From Streptomyces violaceoruber (lineage in GTDB: Bacteria > Actinomycetota > Actinomycetes > Streptomycetales > Streptomycetaceae), in the NCBI GenBank assembly GCA_000720805.1, contig JODI01000078.1:1-40408 (forward strand): 40,408 nt of DNA. The letters are read 5' to 3'. Positions 24,660 to 33,327 of this stretch are shown one piece after another. How positions within the stretch are numbered: the first letter of the stretch is position 1; each line of letters opens with the position of its first letter. The position numbers and the translations under genes were made by a program. The notes beneath the pieces are model-generated. The model ran no database searches and was not told the DNA's origin. It saw only the letters and a list, made by a program, of their open reading frames with translations.

Positions 24660-26197
24660 TGCTGCGCCCCTTCCTGTACGACGGCGGGGGCGCCGTCGGG
24701 TCCCAGCTGGCGCGGGGCCACCGCGGGCAGCGCGCCGGCGCTGACCGGCGCGGGCTGTGCCGCGGGCCCCTCGGCGAGCACCCAGGTGTCCTTGGAGCCG
24801 CCGCCCTGGCTGGAGTTGACGATCAGGTTGCCCTCCTGGAGGGCGACCCGGGTCAGGCCGCCGGGCAGCACCCACACGTCGTTGCCGTCGTTGACGGCGA
24901 ACGGCCGCAGGTCGATGTGGCGCGGTGCCATGCGTTCCCCCGCGAGGGTGGGCGAGGTGGACAGGGCGACCGGGCGCTGGGCGATGAAGCCGCGGGGGTC
25001 GGCGATGACGGCCGCCCGGGTGCGTTCGAGGGTCTCGCGGTCGGCCTTCGGGCCGATGACGATGCCCTGCCCGCCGGCCCCGTCGACCGGCTTGATCACC
25101 AGCCGGTCGATCTGGTCGAGCACCGCCTCCAACTGGCCCGGCTCGTCCGGCCGGAACGACTCCACGTTGGGGAGAATCGGTTCCTCGGAGAGGTAGTAGC
25201 GGATCAGGTCCGGGACGTACGTGTACAGCAGCTTGTCGTCCGCGATGCCGTTGCCCACCGCGTTGGCGAGGGTGACGTTGCCCGCGAGGGCGGCGCCCAT
25301 GATGCCGGGGCAGCCGATCACCGAGTCCGGGCGGAAGTGCAGCGGATCGAGGAAGTCGTCGTCGAGGCGCCGGTATACGACATGCACGGGGACCTCGCCC
25401 CGGGTGGTGCGCATCCACACCCGGTTGCCCCGGCAGACCAGGTCGTGTCCCTCGACCAGCTGCACCCCCATCAGCCGGGCCAGCAGGGCGTGTTCGAAGT
25501 AGGCCGCGTTGTTCGGTCCCGGCGTCAGCACGACCACCCGCGGATCCTGGGTGCCGTCCGGCGCGGCGGCGCGCAGGGCGGCGAGCAGCCGGTGGCAGTA
25601 GCCGTCGACGGGCAGGACGTGCTGCTCGGCGAAGAGCGAGGGGAACACCCGGGTCATCGCCCGCCGGTTCTCGATGACGTACGAGACCCCGCTGGGCACC
25701 CGCACGTTGTCCTCCAGCACCCGGAAGTCCCCGGCCTCGTCCCGGACGAGATCGATGCCGGCGACATGGATGCGGACGCCGCCCGGCGGCTCGACGCCGT
25801 GGGCCGCGCGATGGAAGTGGGGGGAGTTCAGGAGCAGCCGCCAGGGCACGACCCCCTCCTCGAAGGCACGGGCCGGCCCGTAGGCGTCGGCCAGATAGGC
25901 CTCCAGGGCCCTGACTCTCTGGCTCACCCCGCGTTGTATGAGATCCCATTCGAGGGCGTCCAGGATCCTCGGCACGAGGTCCAGCGGCCAGGGCCGCTCC
26001 TCGCCCGCGAAGGCGTAGGTCACGCCCCGGTCGGTGAACGCCCGGGTCATCTGGTCGGCCCGGAAGCGCAGCTCGCTCGGCTCGATCGGCTGCAGCGCCG
26101 TCAGTACCGGCTCATAGGCGGGCCTGACCTCACCCGGCCGCTCGAACATCTCGTCCCACGCGTCGGCCAGCGCGTATGCGTCAAATATGTCCGCCAT
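24656..26197 (-). CDS. Circularly permuted ATP-grasp protein
   Basis: 513 residues of the CP_ATPgrasp family. Conserved pieces in order: RPAYEPVLTAL, GVTYAFAGEERPWPLDLVPR, the nucleotide/metal region RVLEDNVRVPSGVSYVIENR, VVLTPGPNNAAYFEHALLAR, VIGCPGIMGAALAGNVTLAN, AVGNGIADDKLLYTYVPDLI, and IDRLVIKPVDGAGGQGIVIG with LVIKPVDG as the ATP-binding lysine strand. ATP-grasp enzymes form amide bonds through acyl-phosphates. The C-terminal 35 residues are an Ala/Pro-rich tail that looks disordered. It is first in the operon with alpha-E and transglutaminase genes and divergent from a LuxR-type regulator. No clear ribosome site precedes the ATG at 26197, so it may be leaderless. Confidence 0.92.
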   Translation of the reverse strand: MADIFDAYALADAWDEMFERPGEVRPAYEPVLTALQPIEPSELRFRADQMTRAFTDRGVTYAFAGEERPWPLDLVPRILDALEWDLIQRGVSQRVRALEAYLADAYGPARAFEEGVVPWRLLLNSPHFHRAAHGVEPPGGVRIHVAGIDLVRDEAGDFRVLEDNVRVPSGVSYVIENRRAMTRVFPSLFAEQHVLPVDGYCHRLLAALRAAAPDGTQDPRVVVLTPGPNNAAYFEHALLARLMGVQLVEGHDLVCRGNRVWMRTTRGEVPVHVVYRRLDDDFLDPLHFRPDSVIGCPGIMGAALAGNVTLANAVGNGIADDKLLYTYVPDLIRYYLSEEPILPNVESFRPDEPGQLEAVLDQIDRLVIKPVDGAGGQGIVIGPKADRETLERTRAAVIADPRGFIAQRPVALSTSPTLAGERMAPRHIDLRPFAVNDGNDVWVLPGGLTRVALQEGNLIVNSSQGGGSKDTWVLAEGPAAQPAPVSAGALPAVAPRQLGPDGAPAVVQEGAQQ

Positions 26198-26592
26198 GAC
26201 CTGACGTTAAGTGCGGTTCGTAACGCGGCGATCACTCGGGTATTTCCGGCAGCTCACGCGCGGAACGGAGGGGTCCGGGTGCGAAGGAGCGGCCCGGCTT
26301 GCGGGGGTGCGGTGGAGGTTGCCGGGGTCTGTCCCAGGCAGTCGGGCGGGGCGGGTTCCGGGGGGCGTTCGGGGGTACGGGAGATCCTCACCGGCCTGTG
26401 GTGAGGAGCGCGGAGACGGCCCGGTGAGGGGCCCGGTAAAAGCCTGGCAACGGGCTTGCCCAAGGCCCGGAGATAACAGGTCGTATGGCCGTTTCTCGGT
26501 GCTGGTGGCGCGGGGAGCCGTGTTGCGGAGCCGGTCCGGTCCGCGCATAGTTGCGCTGCGGAAGACGCTGGAACCGGGGGTGGAACGGGGCG
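26198..26592. other. Divergent intergenic region, ATP-grasp operon / LuxR-type regulator 1
   Basis: 395 bases between divergent genes. Contains a hairpin CCTCAC-N9-GTGAGG (26386-26406), with a competing partner CCGGTGAGG further on (near 26419), and G-rich runs at 26355-26380. No convincing promoter hexamers were found. No reading frame with family resemblance lies here. Confidence 0.4.
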
Positions 26593-27642
26593 ATGACCGG
26601 GCACGGGACGGAGGAGCACCCACACGGTGCCGACCGGCTGTGCGACGCGGGGGATCGCGTGTATTCCCGGGCCGTACGGCGCGGCCGCGTGCCCCGCGGC
26701 GACGCGGAGGCGGTCCCCTGCCTGCTGGAGCTGGCCCTGCTGCACCCCGACCCCGACGACATGGACTGGCTGGTTCCGACGGCTCCCCAGGAGGTCATGA
26801 CCCGGCTGCTGCGCGGCCTGTACGACGAGGTCAGCGCGAGCCAGCGCCGGGTGGGCTCGGCGGTCGAGGCCTTCGAGTGGTACGCCCGTCTCGGCGGACC
26901 GAGGCCCCGGGCCGCCGCCGCGGAGGGCAGCGCGATCCGGGTCCTGGACGGCCTCTCCCGTATCCAGGCCGCGATGGACGAGGCGACCGAGGCGTGCACG
27001 ACCGAGGTCCTCACCGTGCAGCCCGGCGGCATCCGCCCCGAACACGAGCTGACCGAGGGCCTGCATCGGGCGCTGGACCTGCGCGGGCGCGGCGTGCGGA
27101 TGCGCGACCTGTACACGCACGTGGCCCGGCACGGCCAGGGTCTGATCAACTACCTCGAACTCATGGGCGGCGCGGTGCAGGCCCGCACCCTGGACGAGGT
27201 GATCGAACGCCTCATCCTCTTCGACCGCACGGTCGCCTTCATCCCCGCCACCGCGGACCGCACCCTCGCCCTGGAACTGCGCCACCCGGCGCTGGTCGAC
27301 TACCTGGTCACGGTCTTCGAACGCCTTTGGCGCCTGGCGATCCCGCTGACCGCCCCCCTGCCCGACACCGGCATCGAGGGCATCTCCCACCGGGAGCAGT
27401 CCATCGCGGCCCTGCTGGCGGAGGGCCACCAGGACGCGGTGATCGCGGAACGGCTGGGGATAAGCGTCCGCACCTGCCGGGCCCACATCGCCCGGCTGTC
27501 GGAGACCCTGGGCGCGGCCAGCCGTACCCAGCTGGGGGTCCGGATCGCCCAGGTCGGGCTGGACGGACCGCCACGGCCGGGCGACGCGAGGCAGATCCCC
27601 CGCCTCACCCTTCCGGATCAAGGATCGCGGACCGTCCGATGA
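26593..27642 (+). CDS. LuxR-type HTH regulator 1 (three-paralogue set)
   Basis: 349 residues. The C-terminal LuxR/GerE helix-turn-helix (about 260-320) reads SHREQSIAALLAEGHQDAVI, then AERLGISVRTCRAHIARLSE. The N-terminal and middle part is shared with the two regulators that follow: YSRAVRRGRVPRGDAEAVPC, then TTEVLTVQPGG, RGVRMRDLYTHVARHGQ and ARTLDEVIERLILFDRTVAF. This resembles TrmB/PLD-like effector domains of Streptomyces regulators rather than a receiver domain, so it probably senses a ligand. Start at the ATG at 26593 by alignment with the paralogues; ribosome site weak. Its 3' end overlaps the convergent regulator 2 by 38 bases. Ligand and targets unknown. Confidence 0.82.
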   Translation: MTGHGTEEHPHGADRLCDAGDRVYSRAVRRGRVPRGDAEAVPCLLELALLHPDPDDMDWLVPTAPQEVMTRLLRGLYDEVSASQRRVGSAVEAFEWYARLGGPRPRAAAAEGSAIRVLDGLSRIQAAMDEATEACTTEVLTVQPGGIRPEHELTEGLHRALDLRGRGVRMRDLYTHVARHGQGLINYLELMGGAVQARTLDEVIERLILFDRTVAFIPATADRTLALELRHPALVDYLVTVFERLWRLAIPLTAPLPDTGIEGISHREQSIAALLAEGHQDAVIAERLGISVRTCRAHIARLSETLGAASRTQLGVRIAQVGLDGPPRPGDARQIPRLTLPDQGSRTVR

Positions 27643-28594
27643 GATAGCCGAGCTGCGCCCGGCTCTCGCTGCCGAGCAGGGCGGCGAGCTTGGCGATGTG
27701 CTCGCGGGCGGTGCGGACGTTCATTCCGAGGCGCTCCGCGATGACGGCGTCCGTGTGGCCCTCGATCAGGAGGGCGGCGATGGCACGCTGGCGGTGGGTG
27801 ACGCCGCCCCGGGCCGGCTGCTCGGCCGCCCGGGGGTGCATGGGGGTGGCGAGGCGCCAGAGGCGTTCGAAGACCGTGACCAGGTAGTCGACCAGCGCCG
27901 GGTGGCGCAGTTCCAGCGCGAGCGTGCCGTCCTCGTTGGCGGGCAGGAAGGCGACCGTGCGGTCGACGACGATCAGGCGGTCGGGGACCTCGTCCAGGGT
28001 GCGGGCCTCGGCGTCTCCGTGCAGCAGCTCGTGGTAGGCGAGGATGGCGGGCATGTGCCGGGTGGTGTGCTGGTAGAGCGTGCGGATACGGCCACCGCGG
28101 TCCAGCACCTTCTGGTCGCGCTCCAGCGCGATCACCCGGGAGGCGTCGCCGCGCCGCCCGTGCTGGCCGGCCCGAGGCTGGACGCACAGCAGTTCCCGGT
28201 CGGCGTGGGCCGTGGCCTCGGAGATGGCCCGGTTGATGCGTTCCGTACCGCTGAGCATGCTGAGCGTCGGGGTGTCCGTGCCCGCGGCGCGACGCTCGTC
28301 GATCCGCATCAGCGGCTCGAACGTCTCGGTCAGCCGGGCCTCGCGGCGCCGTTCGTCGGCGACGCGTTCCGCCGCCGCGCGCAGCAGCCGGTGCAGGGCG
28401 GCGGCCGGAGAGGCCGGCTCCAGCCGGGCGGGGTCCGTGACGGCGGGGCGCAGCAGACCGAAGTCGACGAGGCAGGGGGCCGCGTCGGCCTCGGCGCCGC
28501 TCACCTGCCCGTCGCGCAGGGCCCGTTCGTACAGCTGCCTCCCGGGGGCGCAGAGGTCTTCCACACCGTGCTCCGGATGCCCTGCGGGGGTCAC
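27605..28594 (-). CDS. LuxR-type HTH regulator 2 (three-paralogue set)
   Basis: 329 residues, with the same architecture as its neighbours. The N-terminus is CAPGRQLYERALRDGQVSGA with APCLVDFGLLRP. The middle has DRELLCVQPRAGQ, RGGRIRTLYQHTTRHMP and ARTLDEVPDRLIVVDRTVAF. The C-terminal HTH (about 265-322) reads THRQRAIAALLIEGHTDAVI, then AERLGMNVRTAREHIAKLAA. Start at the GTG at 28594 with GGGAGGA seven bases upstream. It follows regulator 3 by 19 bases on the same strand, so the two share a transcript. Its last codons overlap the end of convergent regulator 1; both C-termini look genuine because they keep family residues up to the overlap. Confidence 0.85.
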   Translation of the reverse strand: MTPAGHPEHGVEDLCAPGRQLYERALRDGQVSGAEADAAPCLVDFGLLRPAVTDPARLEPASPAAALHRLLRAAAERVADERRREARLTETFEPLMRIDERRAAGTDTPTLSMLSGTERINRAISEATAHADRELLCVQPRAGQHGRRGDASRVIALERDQKVLDRGGRIRTLYQHTTRHMPAILAYHELLHGDAEARTLDEVPDRLIVVDRTVAFLPANEDGTLALELRHPALVDYLVTVFERLWRLATPMHPRAAEQPARGGVTHRQRAIAALLIEGHTDAVIAERLGMNVRTAREHIAKLAALLGSESRAQLGYLIGRSAILDPEG

Positions 28595-28613
28595 CGCAGT
28601 CCTCCCTCCCGGC

Positions 28614-29564
28614 TCAGTGTTCGTGCTCGTGCTCCAGGATTCCCGACTGCGCGATCAGGTAGCCGAGTTGGGCCCGGCTTCCGCTGCCCAGGGCCGTGGC
28701 CAGCTTGGCGATGTGGGCGCGGCAGGTGCGGACGTTCATGCCGAGGCGGCGGGCTATGGCCTCGTCGACGTGCCCTTCCACGAGGAGTTTGGCGATGGCG
28801 TACTGGATGTCGGTGATGCCGTCGGAGGCGGCCTCGTAGGGTGCGCCGGCGGTCATCGGGACACTGCGGTCCCACATGTACTCGAAGAACTTGATCAGAT
28901 GCCGGACCAGGCCGGGGTGCCGGAGTTCGAGGGCGACCTGCTGGTCCTCGCGGGCGGGGACGAAGGCGACCGTCTCGTCACAGATGATCATCCGCTCGAC
29001 CACCTCGTCGGTGGTGCGGTATTCGGCCTTGCCGTTGGAGAGCCTGTCTCCGTAGGCCAGCTTCTCGGGGTTGAAGCGCGCGGTGTGCTGGTACAGCGTG
29101 CGGATGCGCACCCCGCGTTCGATCAGCGGCTGGTCGCGTTCGAGACCTCGCATCAGGGCCAGTTCGGAGACGCGGCCGCTCGGCTGCAGGGTCAGCACCT
29201 CGGTCCGGCACTGGGAGGTGGCGAGGTTGAGCGCCGCGTTGATCCGGTCGCTCCCTTCCAGCACGATGAGGGCGTCGCTGGTCGTGGTGGCCTGATTGCT
29301 GAGCGCCATGAAAGGCTCGAAGGTGTCGGCGAGTCGCACCGACAGCCGCCGGCGCTCGGTTATCTCGCGCTCCAGGGGGTTGAGCCGCTGGGCCAGGGCC
29401 ACCGCCGGGGGTACGGGTCGCAGCAGGTCCGGGTCGTCCGGGTCCGGGTGGAGAAGGGCGAGCTCCATGAGGCAGGGTGCGGCCTCCACGTCGCCGCGGG
29501 GGACGCGTCCGGACCGCAGGGCGGTGGCGTAAAGGCGGCTGCCCTCCTCGCACAACTCCGTCAT
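28614..29564 (-). CDS. LuxR-type HTH regulator 3 (three-paralogue set)
   Basis: 316 residues: CEEGSRLYATALRSGRVPRG, APCLMELALLHPDPDDPD, then TEVLTLQPSGRVSELALMRG, RGVRIRTLYQHTARFNPEKL and YRTTDEVVERMIICDETVAF. The C-terminal HTH (about 246-305) reads TDIQYAIAKLLVEGHVDEAI, then ARRLGMNVRTCRAHIAKLAT. The start at the ATG at 29564 matches the paralogue alignment; an ORF extension to 29630 is not conserved. There is no good ribosome site. It is divergent from the small secreted-peptide gene, sharing a 152-base promoter region with a 10-base-spaced GAACATG direct repeat. It is the natural candidate to regulate that peptide operon. The unusual EHEHEH C-terminus could bind metal but is probably incidental. 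Confidence 0.85.
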   Translation of the reverse strand: MTELCEEGSRLYATALRSGRVPRGDVEAAPCLMELALLHPDPDDPDLLRPVPPAVALAQRLNPLEREITERRRLSVRLADTFEPFMALSNQATTTSDALIVLEGSDRINAALNLATSQCRTEVLTLQPSGRVSELALMRGLERDQPLIERGVRIRTLYQHTARFNPEKLAYGDRLSNGKAEYRTTDEVVERMIICDETVAFVPAREDQQVALELRHPGLVRHLIKFFEYMWDRSVPMTAGAPYEAASDGITDIQYAIAKLLVEGHVDEAIARRLGMNVRTCRAHIAKLATALGSGSRAQLGYLIAQSGILEHEHEH

Positions 29565-29624
29565 CGGATGAGGATGTGTCCCTTTAGTGCGATTCGTTGG
29601 CAAAGCTCCACCCCCCAGGGTCCT

Positions 29625-29641
29625 GAACATGCAGGAACATG
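29625..29641. promoter_or_regulatory. GAACATG direct repeat in the regulator 3 / peptide promoter region
   Basis: GAACATG occurs at 29625-29631 and again at 29635-29641, ten bases apart, that is one helical turn. It is the only conspicuous repeated word in the 152-base divergent region. It could bind one of the adjacent regulators; this is inference. Confidence 0.4.
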
Positions 29642-29716
29642 ATGCATCGATTCTGTGGCCATGACGTGCCCGAATGAGCCATCGTCGTACTCGACGGGGG
29701 AAAAGGGGACCTTCAA

Positions 29717-29923
29717 GTGAGGACGAAGCCGACTATGCGTAACAGAATGCTTCGCTCGGTGCTTGTCGCCGCCTTCTCCGCCGCCGTCGCCCTCGGAGTG
29801 CTGGGTGGCTTCTCCGACGCGAAGGACGAGATTCGGGCGAACACCGTGTGGCCGTCCGTGGCAGTCAACTCCAACGGTGTCACCAGTGAGGCGGGTTCTG
29901 CGACACAGGAAGCCGGGAGCTGA
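29717..29923 (+). CDS. Small secreted peptide (68 aa)
   Basis: Short gene starting at a GTG with AAGGGGA about eight bases upstream. The product has a basic start (RTKPTMRNRMLR), a hydrophobic core (SVLVAAFSAAVALGVLGGF) and a likely signal-peptidase site after SDA. This leaves a mature peptide of about 33 residues containing RANTVWPSVAVNSNG and ending GSATQEAGS. It has no cysteine and no lanthipeptide or lasso motif. It lies one base upstream of the Rieske-like gene (TGA-C-GTG), so they are coupled, and divergent from regulator 3. A signal or structural role is possible. I do not recognise a family. Confidence 0.7.
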   Translation: MRTKPTMRNRMLRSVLVAAFSAAVALGVLGGFSDAKDEIRANTVWPSVAVNSNGVTSEAGSATQEAGS

Positions 29924-29924
29924 C

Positions 29925-30260
29925 GTGACCACTCCACCGGACGACCGTTCCTTCCGGCGCGAAATGGCGACCGCCTACCGCTCCGGCTGGCACTTCATCG
30001 ACCTGGCCACCGCGATCCCCCACGCCGGTGACTCGTTGATGGTGACCGTCTTCGGTGAACCGGTCGTCGTGACCCGGGACGAGGACGAGGACGTACGGGC
30101 GTACCGGTGCCTGCGCAAGCCCCGGGGTGCCCCGCAGCCCGTGCGGTGTGCCATCCGATACGGAATGATCTTTGTGAACCTGGACCAGCGTGACCATCGT
30201 CTGGTGGAGCCGGACGCCCCGGTCACGCGGACCATCTCAGCCACCCCCCGCAGTGCCTGA
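29925..30260 (+). CDS. Small degenerate Rieske-like protein
   Basis: 111 residues, starting at the GTG at 29925. The sequence follows the N-terminal part of a Rieske ring-hydroxylating oxygenase: REMATAYRSGWHFIDLATAI, PHAGDSLMVTVFGEPVVVTR, DEDEDVRAYRCLRKPRGAPQ, then VRCAIRYGMIFVNLDQ. In true Rieske proteins the cluster ligands are C-x-H and C-x2-H. Here the two Cys (62 and 75) remain, but both His positions are Arg/Lys-type residues and the loop between them is shorter. It should not bind a [2Fe-2S] cluster. It is probably an adapted fold with a binding role, coupled to the secreted peptide gene. A strong hairpin terminator follows. Confidence 0.7.
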   Translation: MTTPPDDRSFRREMATAYRSGWHFIDLATAIPHAGDSLMVTVFGEPVVVTRDEDEDVRAYRCLRKPRGAPQPVRCAIRYGMIFVNLDQRDHRLVEPDAPVTRTISATPRSA

Positions 30261-30303
30261 CGCGATTCCCCCGTCGTAACAGATCGCTCAGGTGCTTCCC
30301 CCC

Positions 30304-30350
30304 GCAGCGGCGTCACCGTGACCTGAACACGGTGACGCCGCTGCAGTTTT
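30304..30350 (+). terminator. Rho-independent terminator after the Rieske-like gene
   Basis: Perfect 17-bp stem GCAGCGGCGTCACCGTG (30304-30320) with 30328-30344, 7-base loop, then AGTTTT. It separates the peptide operon from the clpB promoter region. Confidence 0.92.
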
Positions 30351-30596
30351 GCGGGATATTTCAGGACACCTACCGGATCTCGGCTGTCTCCGAACGCATC
30401 CGGGCGCATCCGACCCTGGCCGAAAATAGCCGCTCGCCCGTACGTATTCACAGGCCGTTCGTATGTCCTTACCGACCGGTCGTGCGCTTTCCGGGGCCCC
30501 CGGACGCGGCGCCGCCCCGGCCCGCCCCGGCGCCATCCCCTCCAGCCGGGGTACCCGGCCCCCGCGTGAGCCGCGTGGAACTCTCCCGCCCCTCAC

Positions 30597-30617
30597 CTTG
30601 AGTGGAATAGACTCAAG
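30597..30617. promoter_or_regulatory. HAIR element (HspR operator) upstream of clpB
   Basis: Perfect CTTGAGT-N7-ACTCAAG. A further CTTGAGT half-site lies at 30631-30637. Located 82 bases before the clpB start, it places clpB under the same HspR repressor as dnaK. TTGAGT inside the site may double as a -35 box, but no good -10 is seen. The rest of the 438-base gap (30261-30698) holds only the terminator at 30304-30350 and GC-rich sequence without a gene. Confidence 0.92.
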
Positions 30618-30698
30618 TTTGTGTACGTTGCTTGAGTCAGCCGGCTGAGTGGGCAGCTGAGTCGGCACTGGGTACGACGCAAGGAGGAGAACGCGAAC

Positions 30699-33296
30699 GT
30701 GGACGCCGAGCTGACCAACCGGAGCCGGGACGCGATCAACGCGGCCGGCAATCGGGCCCTGACCGAGGGACACCCCGACCTCACCCCGGCCCACCTGCTT
30801 CTCGCGCTGCTGGAGGGGCAGGAGAACGAGAACATCACCGACCTGCTCGCCGCGGTCGACGCCGACCAGGCGGCCGTACGCTCCGGGGTCGAGCGCGTGC
30901 TGGCCGGGCTGCCCAGCGTGGCCGGGTCCACCGTCGCGCCGCCGCAGCCGAACCGTGAGCTTCTCGCCGTGATCGCCGACGCGCAGGAACGCGCCAAGGA
31001 CCTCGGGGACGAGTACCTGTCCACCGAGCACCTGCTGATCGGCACCGCCGCCAAGGGCGGCGCAGCCGGCGACGTACTCTCCGGGCAGGGCGCCACGGCG
31101 AAGAAGCTGCTGGAGGCCTTCCAGAAAGCGAGGGGAGGACGCCGGGTGACCACTTCGGACCCCGAGGGCCAGTACAAGGCCCTGGAGAAGTTCGGGACCG
31201 ACTTCACCGCCGCGGCACGCGAGGGCAAGCTCGATCCCGTCATCGGACGGGACCAGGAGATCCGCCGTGTCGTGCAGGTGCTGTCCCGCCGCACGAAGAA
31301 CAACCCGGTCCTCATCGGTGAACCCGGTGTCGGCAAGACCGCCGTCGTCGAGGGGCTCGCGCAGCGGATCGTGAAGGGCGACGTGCCCGAGTCCCTCAAG
31401 GACAAGCGGCTGGTCGCGCTCGACCTGGGCGCGATGGTCGCCGGGGCGAAGTACCGCGGCGAGTTCGAGGAACGCCTGAAGACCGTCCTGGCCGAGATCA
31501 AGGACTCGGACGGCCAGATCATCACCTTCATCGACGAGCTGCACACCGTCGTGGGCGCGGGCGCCGGCGGCGACTCCGCGATGGACGCCGGCAACATGCT
31601 CAAGCCCATGCTGGCCCGCGGTGAGCTGCGCATGGTCGGCGCGACGACCCTGGACGAGTACCGGGAGCGGATCGAGAAGGACCCGGCGCTGGAGCGGCGC
31701 TTCCAGCAGGTGCTGGTCGCCGAGCCCAGCGTCGAGGACACCATCGCGATCCTGCGTGGTCTCAAGGGCCGCTACGAGGCCCACCACAAGGTGCAGATCG
31801 CGGACAGCGCGCTGGTGGCGGCCGCGACCCTGTCCGACCGCTACATCACCTCCCGCTTCCTCCCGGACAAGGCCATCGACCTGGTCGACGAGGCGGCCTC
31901 CCGCCTCCGCATGGAGATCGACTCCTCGCCCGTCGAGATCGACGAACTCCAGCGCGCCGTCGACCGGTTGAAGATGGAGGAGCTCGCGCTGGAGAAGGAG
32001 ACCGACCCGGCCTCCCGGGAGCGGCTGGAGAAGCTGCGCCGCGACCTCGCCGACAAGGAGGAGGAGCTGCGGGGCCTGACCGCCCGCTGGGAGAAGGAGA
32101 AGCAGTCCCTCAACCGGGTCGGCGAACTGAAGGAGAAGCTCGACGAGTTGCGCGGCCAGGCCGAACGCGCCCAGCGCGACGGCGACTTCGACACCGCCTC
32201 CAAGCTGCTGTACGGCGAGATCCCGGCCCTGGAGCGGGACCTGGAGGTCGCCTCGCAGGCCGAGGAGCAGGCCGCCAAGGGCACCATGGTCAAGGAGGAG
32301 GTCGGCTCCGACGACATCGCCGACACCGTCGCCGCCTGGACCGGTATCCCCGCCGGCCGTCTCCTGGAGGGCGAGACGCAGAAGCTGCTGCGCATGGAGG
32401 AGGAGCTGGGCAAGCGCCTGATCGGCCAGGAGGAGGCCGTCCGCGCGGTCTCCGACGCGGTACGGCGCTCCCGGGCCGGCATCGCCGACCCCGACCGCCC
32501 GACCGGCACCTTCCTCTTCCTCGGCCCGACAGGCGTCGGCAAGACCGAACTCGCCAAGGCGCTCGCCGACTTCCTCTTCGACGACGAGCGGGCCATGGTC
32601 CGCATCGACATGTCGGAGTACGGCGAGAAGCACAGCGTGGCCCGCCTGGTCGGCGCCCCGCCCGGCTACGTCGGCTACGAGGAGGGCGGCCAGCTCACGG
32701 AGACGGTGCGCCGCCGCCCGTACAGCGTGGTGCTGCTCGACGAGGTGGAGAAGGCGCACCCCGAGGTCTTCGACATCCTGCTCCAGGTGCTGGACGACGG
32801 CCGCCTGACGGATGGTCAGGGCCGCACGGTCGACTTCCGCAACACCATCCTGGTGCTGACGTCCAACCTGGGCAGCCAGTTCCTGGTGGACCCGATCACC
32901 AGCGAGGAGGAGAAGAAGGAACAGGTCCTGGAGGTGGTCCGCGCCTCCTTCAAGCCGGAGTTCCTCAACCGCCTCGACGACCTGGTCGTCTTCTCGGCGC
33001 TGACCAGGCCCGAGCTGCAGCGCATCGCGGGGCTCCAGATCGGACGCCTCGCCAAGCGGCTCGCCGAGCGCCGCCTCACCCTGGAGGTCACGGACGAGGC
33101 CCTGTCCTGGCTCGCGACCGAGGGCATGGACCCGGCCTACGGCGCCCGCCCCCTGCGCCGCCTGGTCCAGACCGCCATCGGCGACCGCCTCGCCAAGGAG
33201 ATCCTGGCGGGCGAGGTGAAGGACGGCGACACGGTCCGCGTGGACGCGTTCGGGGACGGCCTGATCGTGGGGCCCGCGACGGGGAAGACGCTCTAG
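30699..33296 (+). CDS. clpB: ATP-dependent chaperone ClpB
   Basis: 865 residues, AAA+ disaggregase that works with DnaK/DnaJ/GrpE to extract proteins from aggregates. The Clp N-domain has two repeats ([20 protein letters not shown], then [15 protein letters not shown]). AAA-1 has Walker [19 protein letters not shown] and Walker [16 protein letters not shown]. The middle coiled-coil ([20 protein letters not shown] onward) is characteristic of ClpB rather than ClpC. AAA-2 has [14 protein letters not shown] and [20 protein letters not shown]. The start is the GTG at 30699 with AAGGAGGAG upstream. The only transcriptional control seen is the HAIR element. Confidence 0.98.
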   Translation: MDAELTNRSRDAINAAGNRALTEGHPDLTPAHLLLALLEGQENENITDLLAAVDADQAAVRSGVERVLAGLPSVAGSTVAPPQPNRELLAVIADAQERAKDLGDEYLSTEHLLIGTAAKGGAAGDVLSGQGATAKKLLEAFQKARGGRRVTTSDPEGQYKALEKFGTDFTAAAREGKLDPVIGRDQEIRRVVQVLSRRTKNNPVLIGEPGVGKTAVVEGLAQRIVKGDVPESLKDKRLVALDLGAMVAGAKYRGEFEERLKTVLAEIKDSDGQIITFIDELHTVVGAGAGGDSAMDAGNMLKPMLARGELRMVGATTLDEYRERIEKDPALERRFQQVLVAEPSVEDTIAILRGLKGRYEAHHKVQIADSALVAAATLSDRYITSRFLPDKAIDLVDEAASRLRMEIDSSPVEIDELQRAVDRLKMEELALEKETDPASRERLEKLRRDLADKEEELRGLTARWEKEKQSLNRVGELKEKLDELRGQAERAQRDGDFDTASKLLYGEIPALERDLEVASQAEEQAAKGTMVKEEVGSDDIADTVAAWTGIPAGRLLEGETQKLLRMEEELGKRLIGQEEAVRAVSDAVRRSRAGIADPDRPTGTFLFLGPTGVGKTELAKALADFLFDDERAMVRIDMSEYGEKHSVARLVGAPPGYVGYEEGGQLTETVRRRPYSVVLLDEVEKAHPEVFDILLQVLDDGRLTDGQGRTVDFRNTILVLTSNLGSQFLVDPITSEEEKKEQVLEVVRASFKPEFLNRLDDLVVFSALTRPELQRIAGLQIGRLAKRLAERRLTLEVTDEALSWLATEGMDPAYGARPLRRLVQTAIGDRLAKEILAGEVKDGDTVRVDAFGDGLIVGPATGKTL

Positions 33297-33327
33297 TACG
33301 CCCGCGGTGGGGTGCAGGCACGCCACA

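Noticed and set aside
26340..26420. G-rich runs and CCTCAC/GTGAGG hairpin as a riboswitch
   Set aside because: No match to a known riboswitch core and no alternative terminator helix; the stem is only six base pairs.
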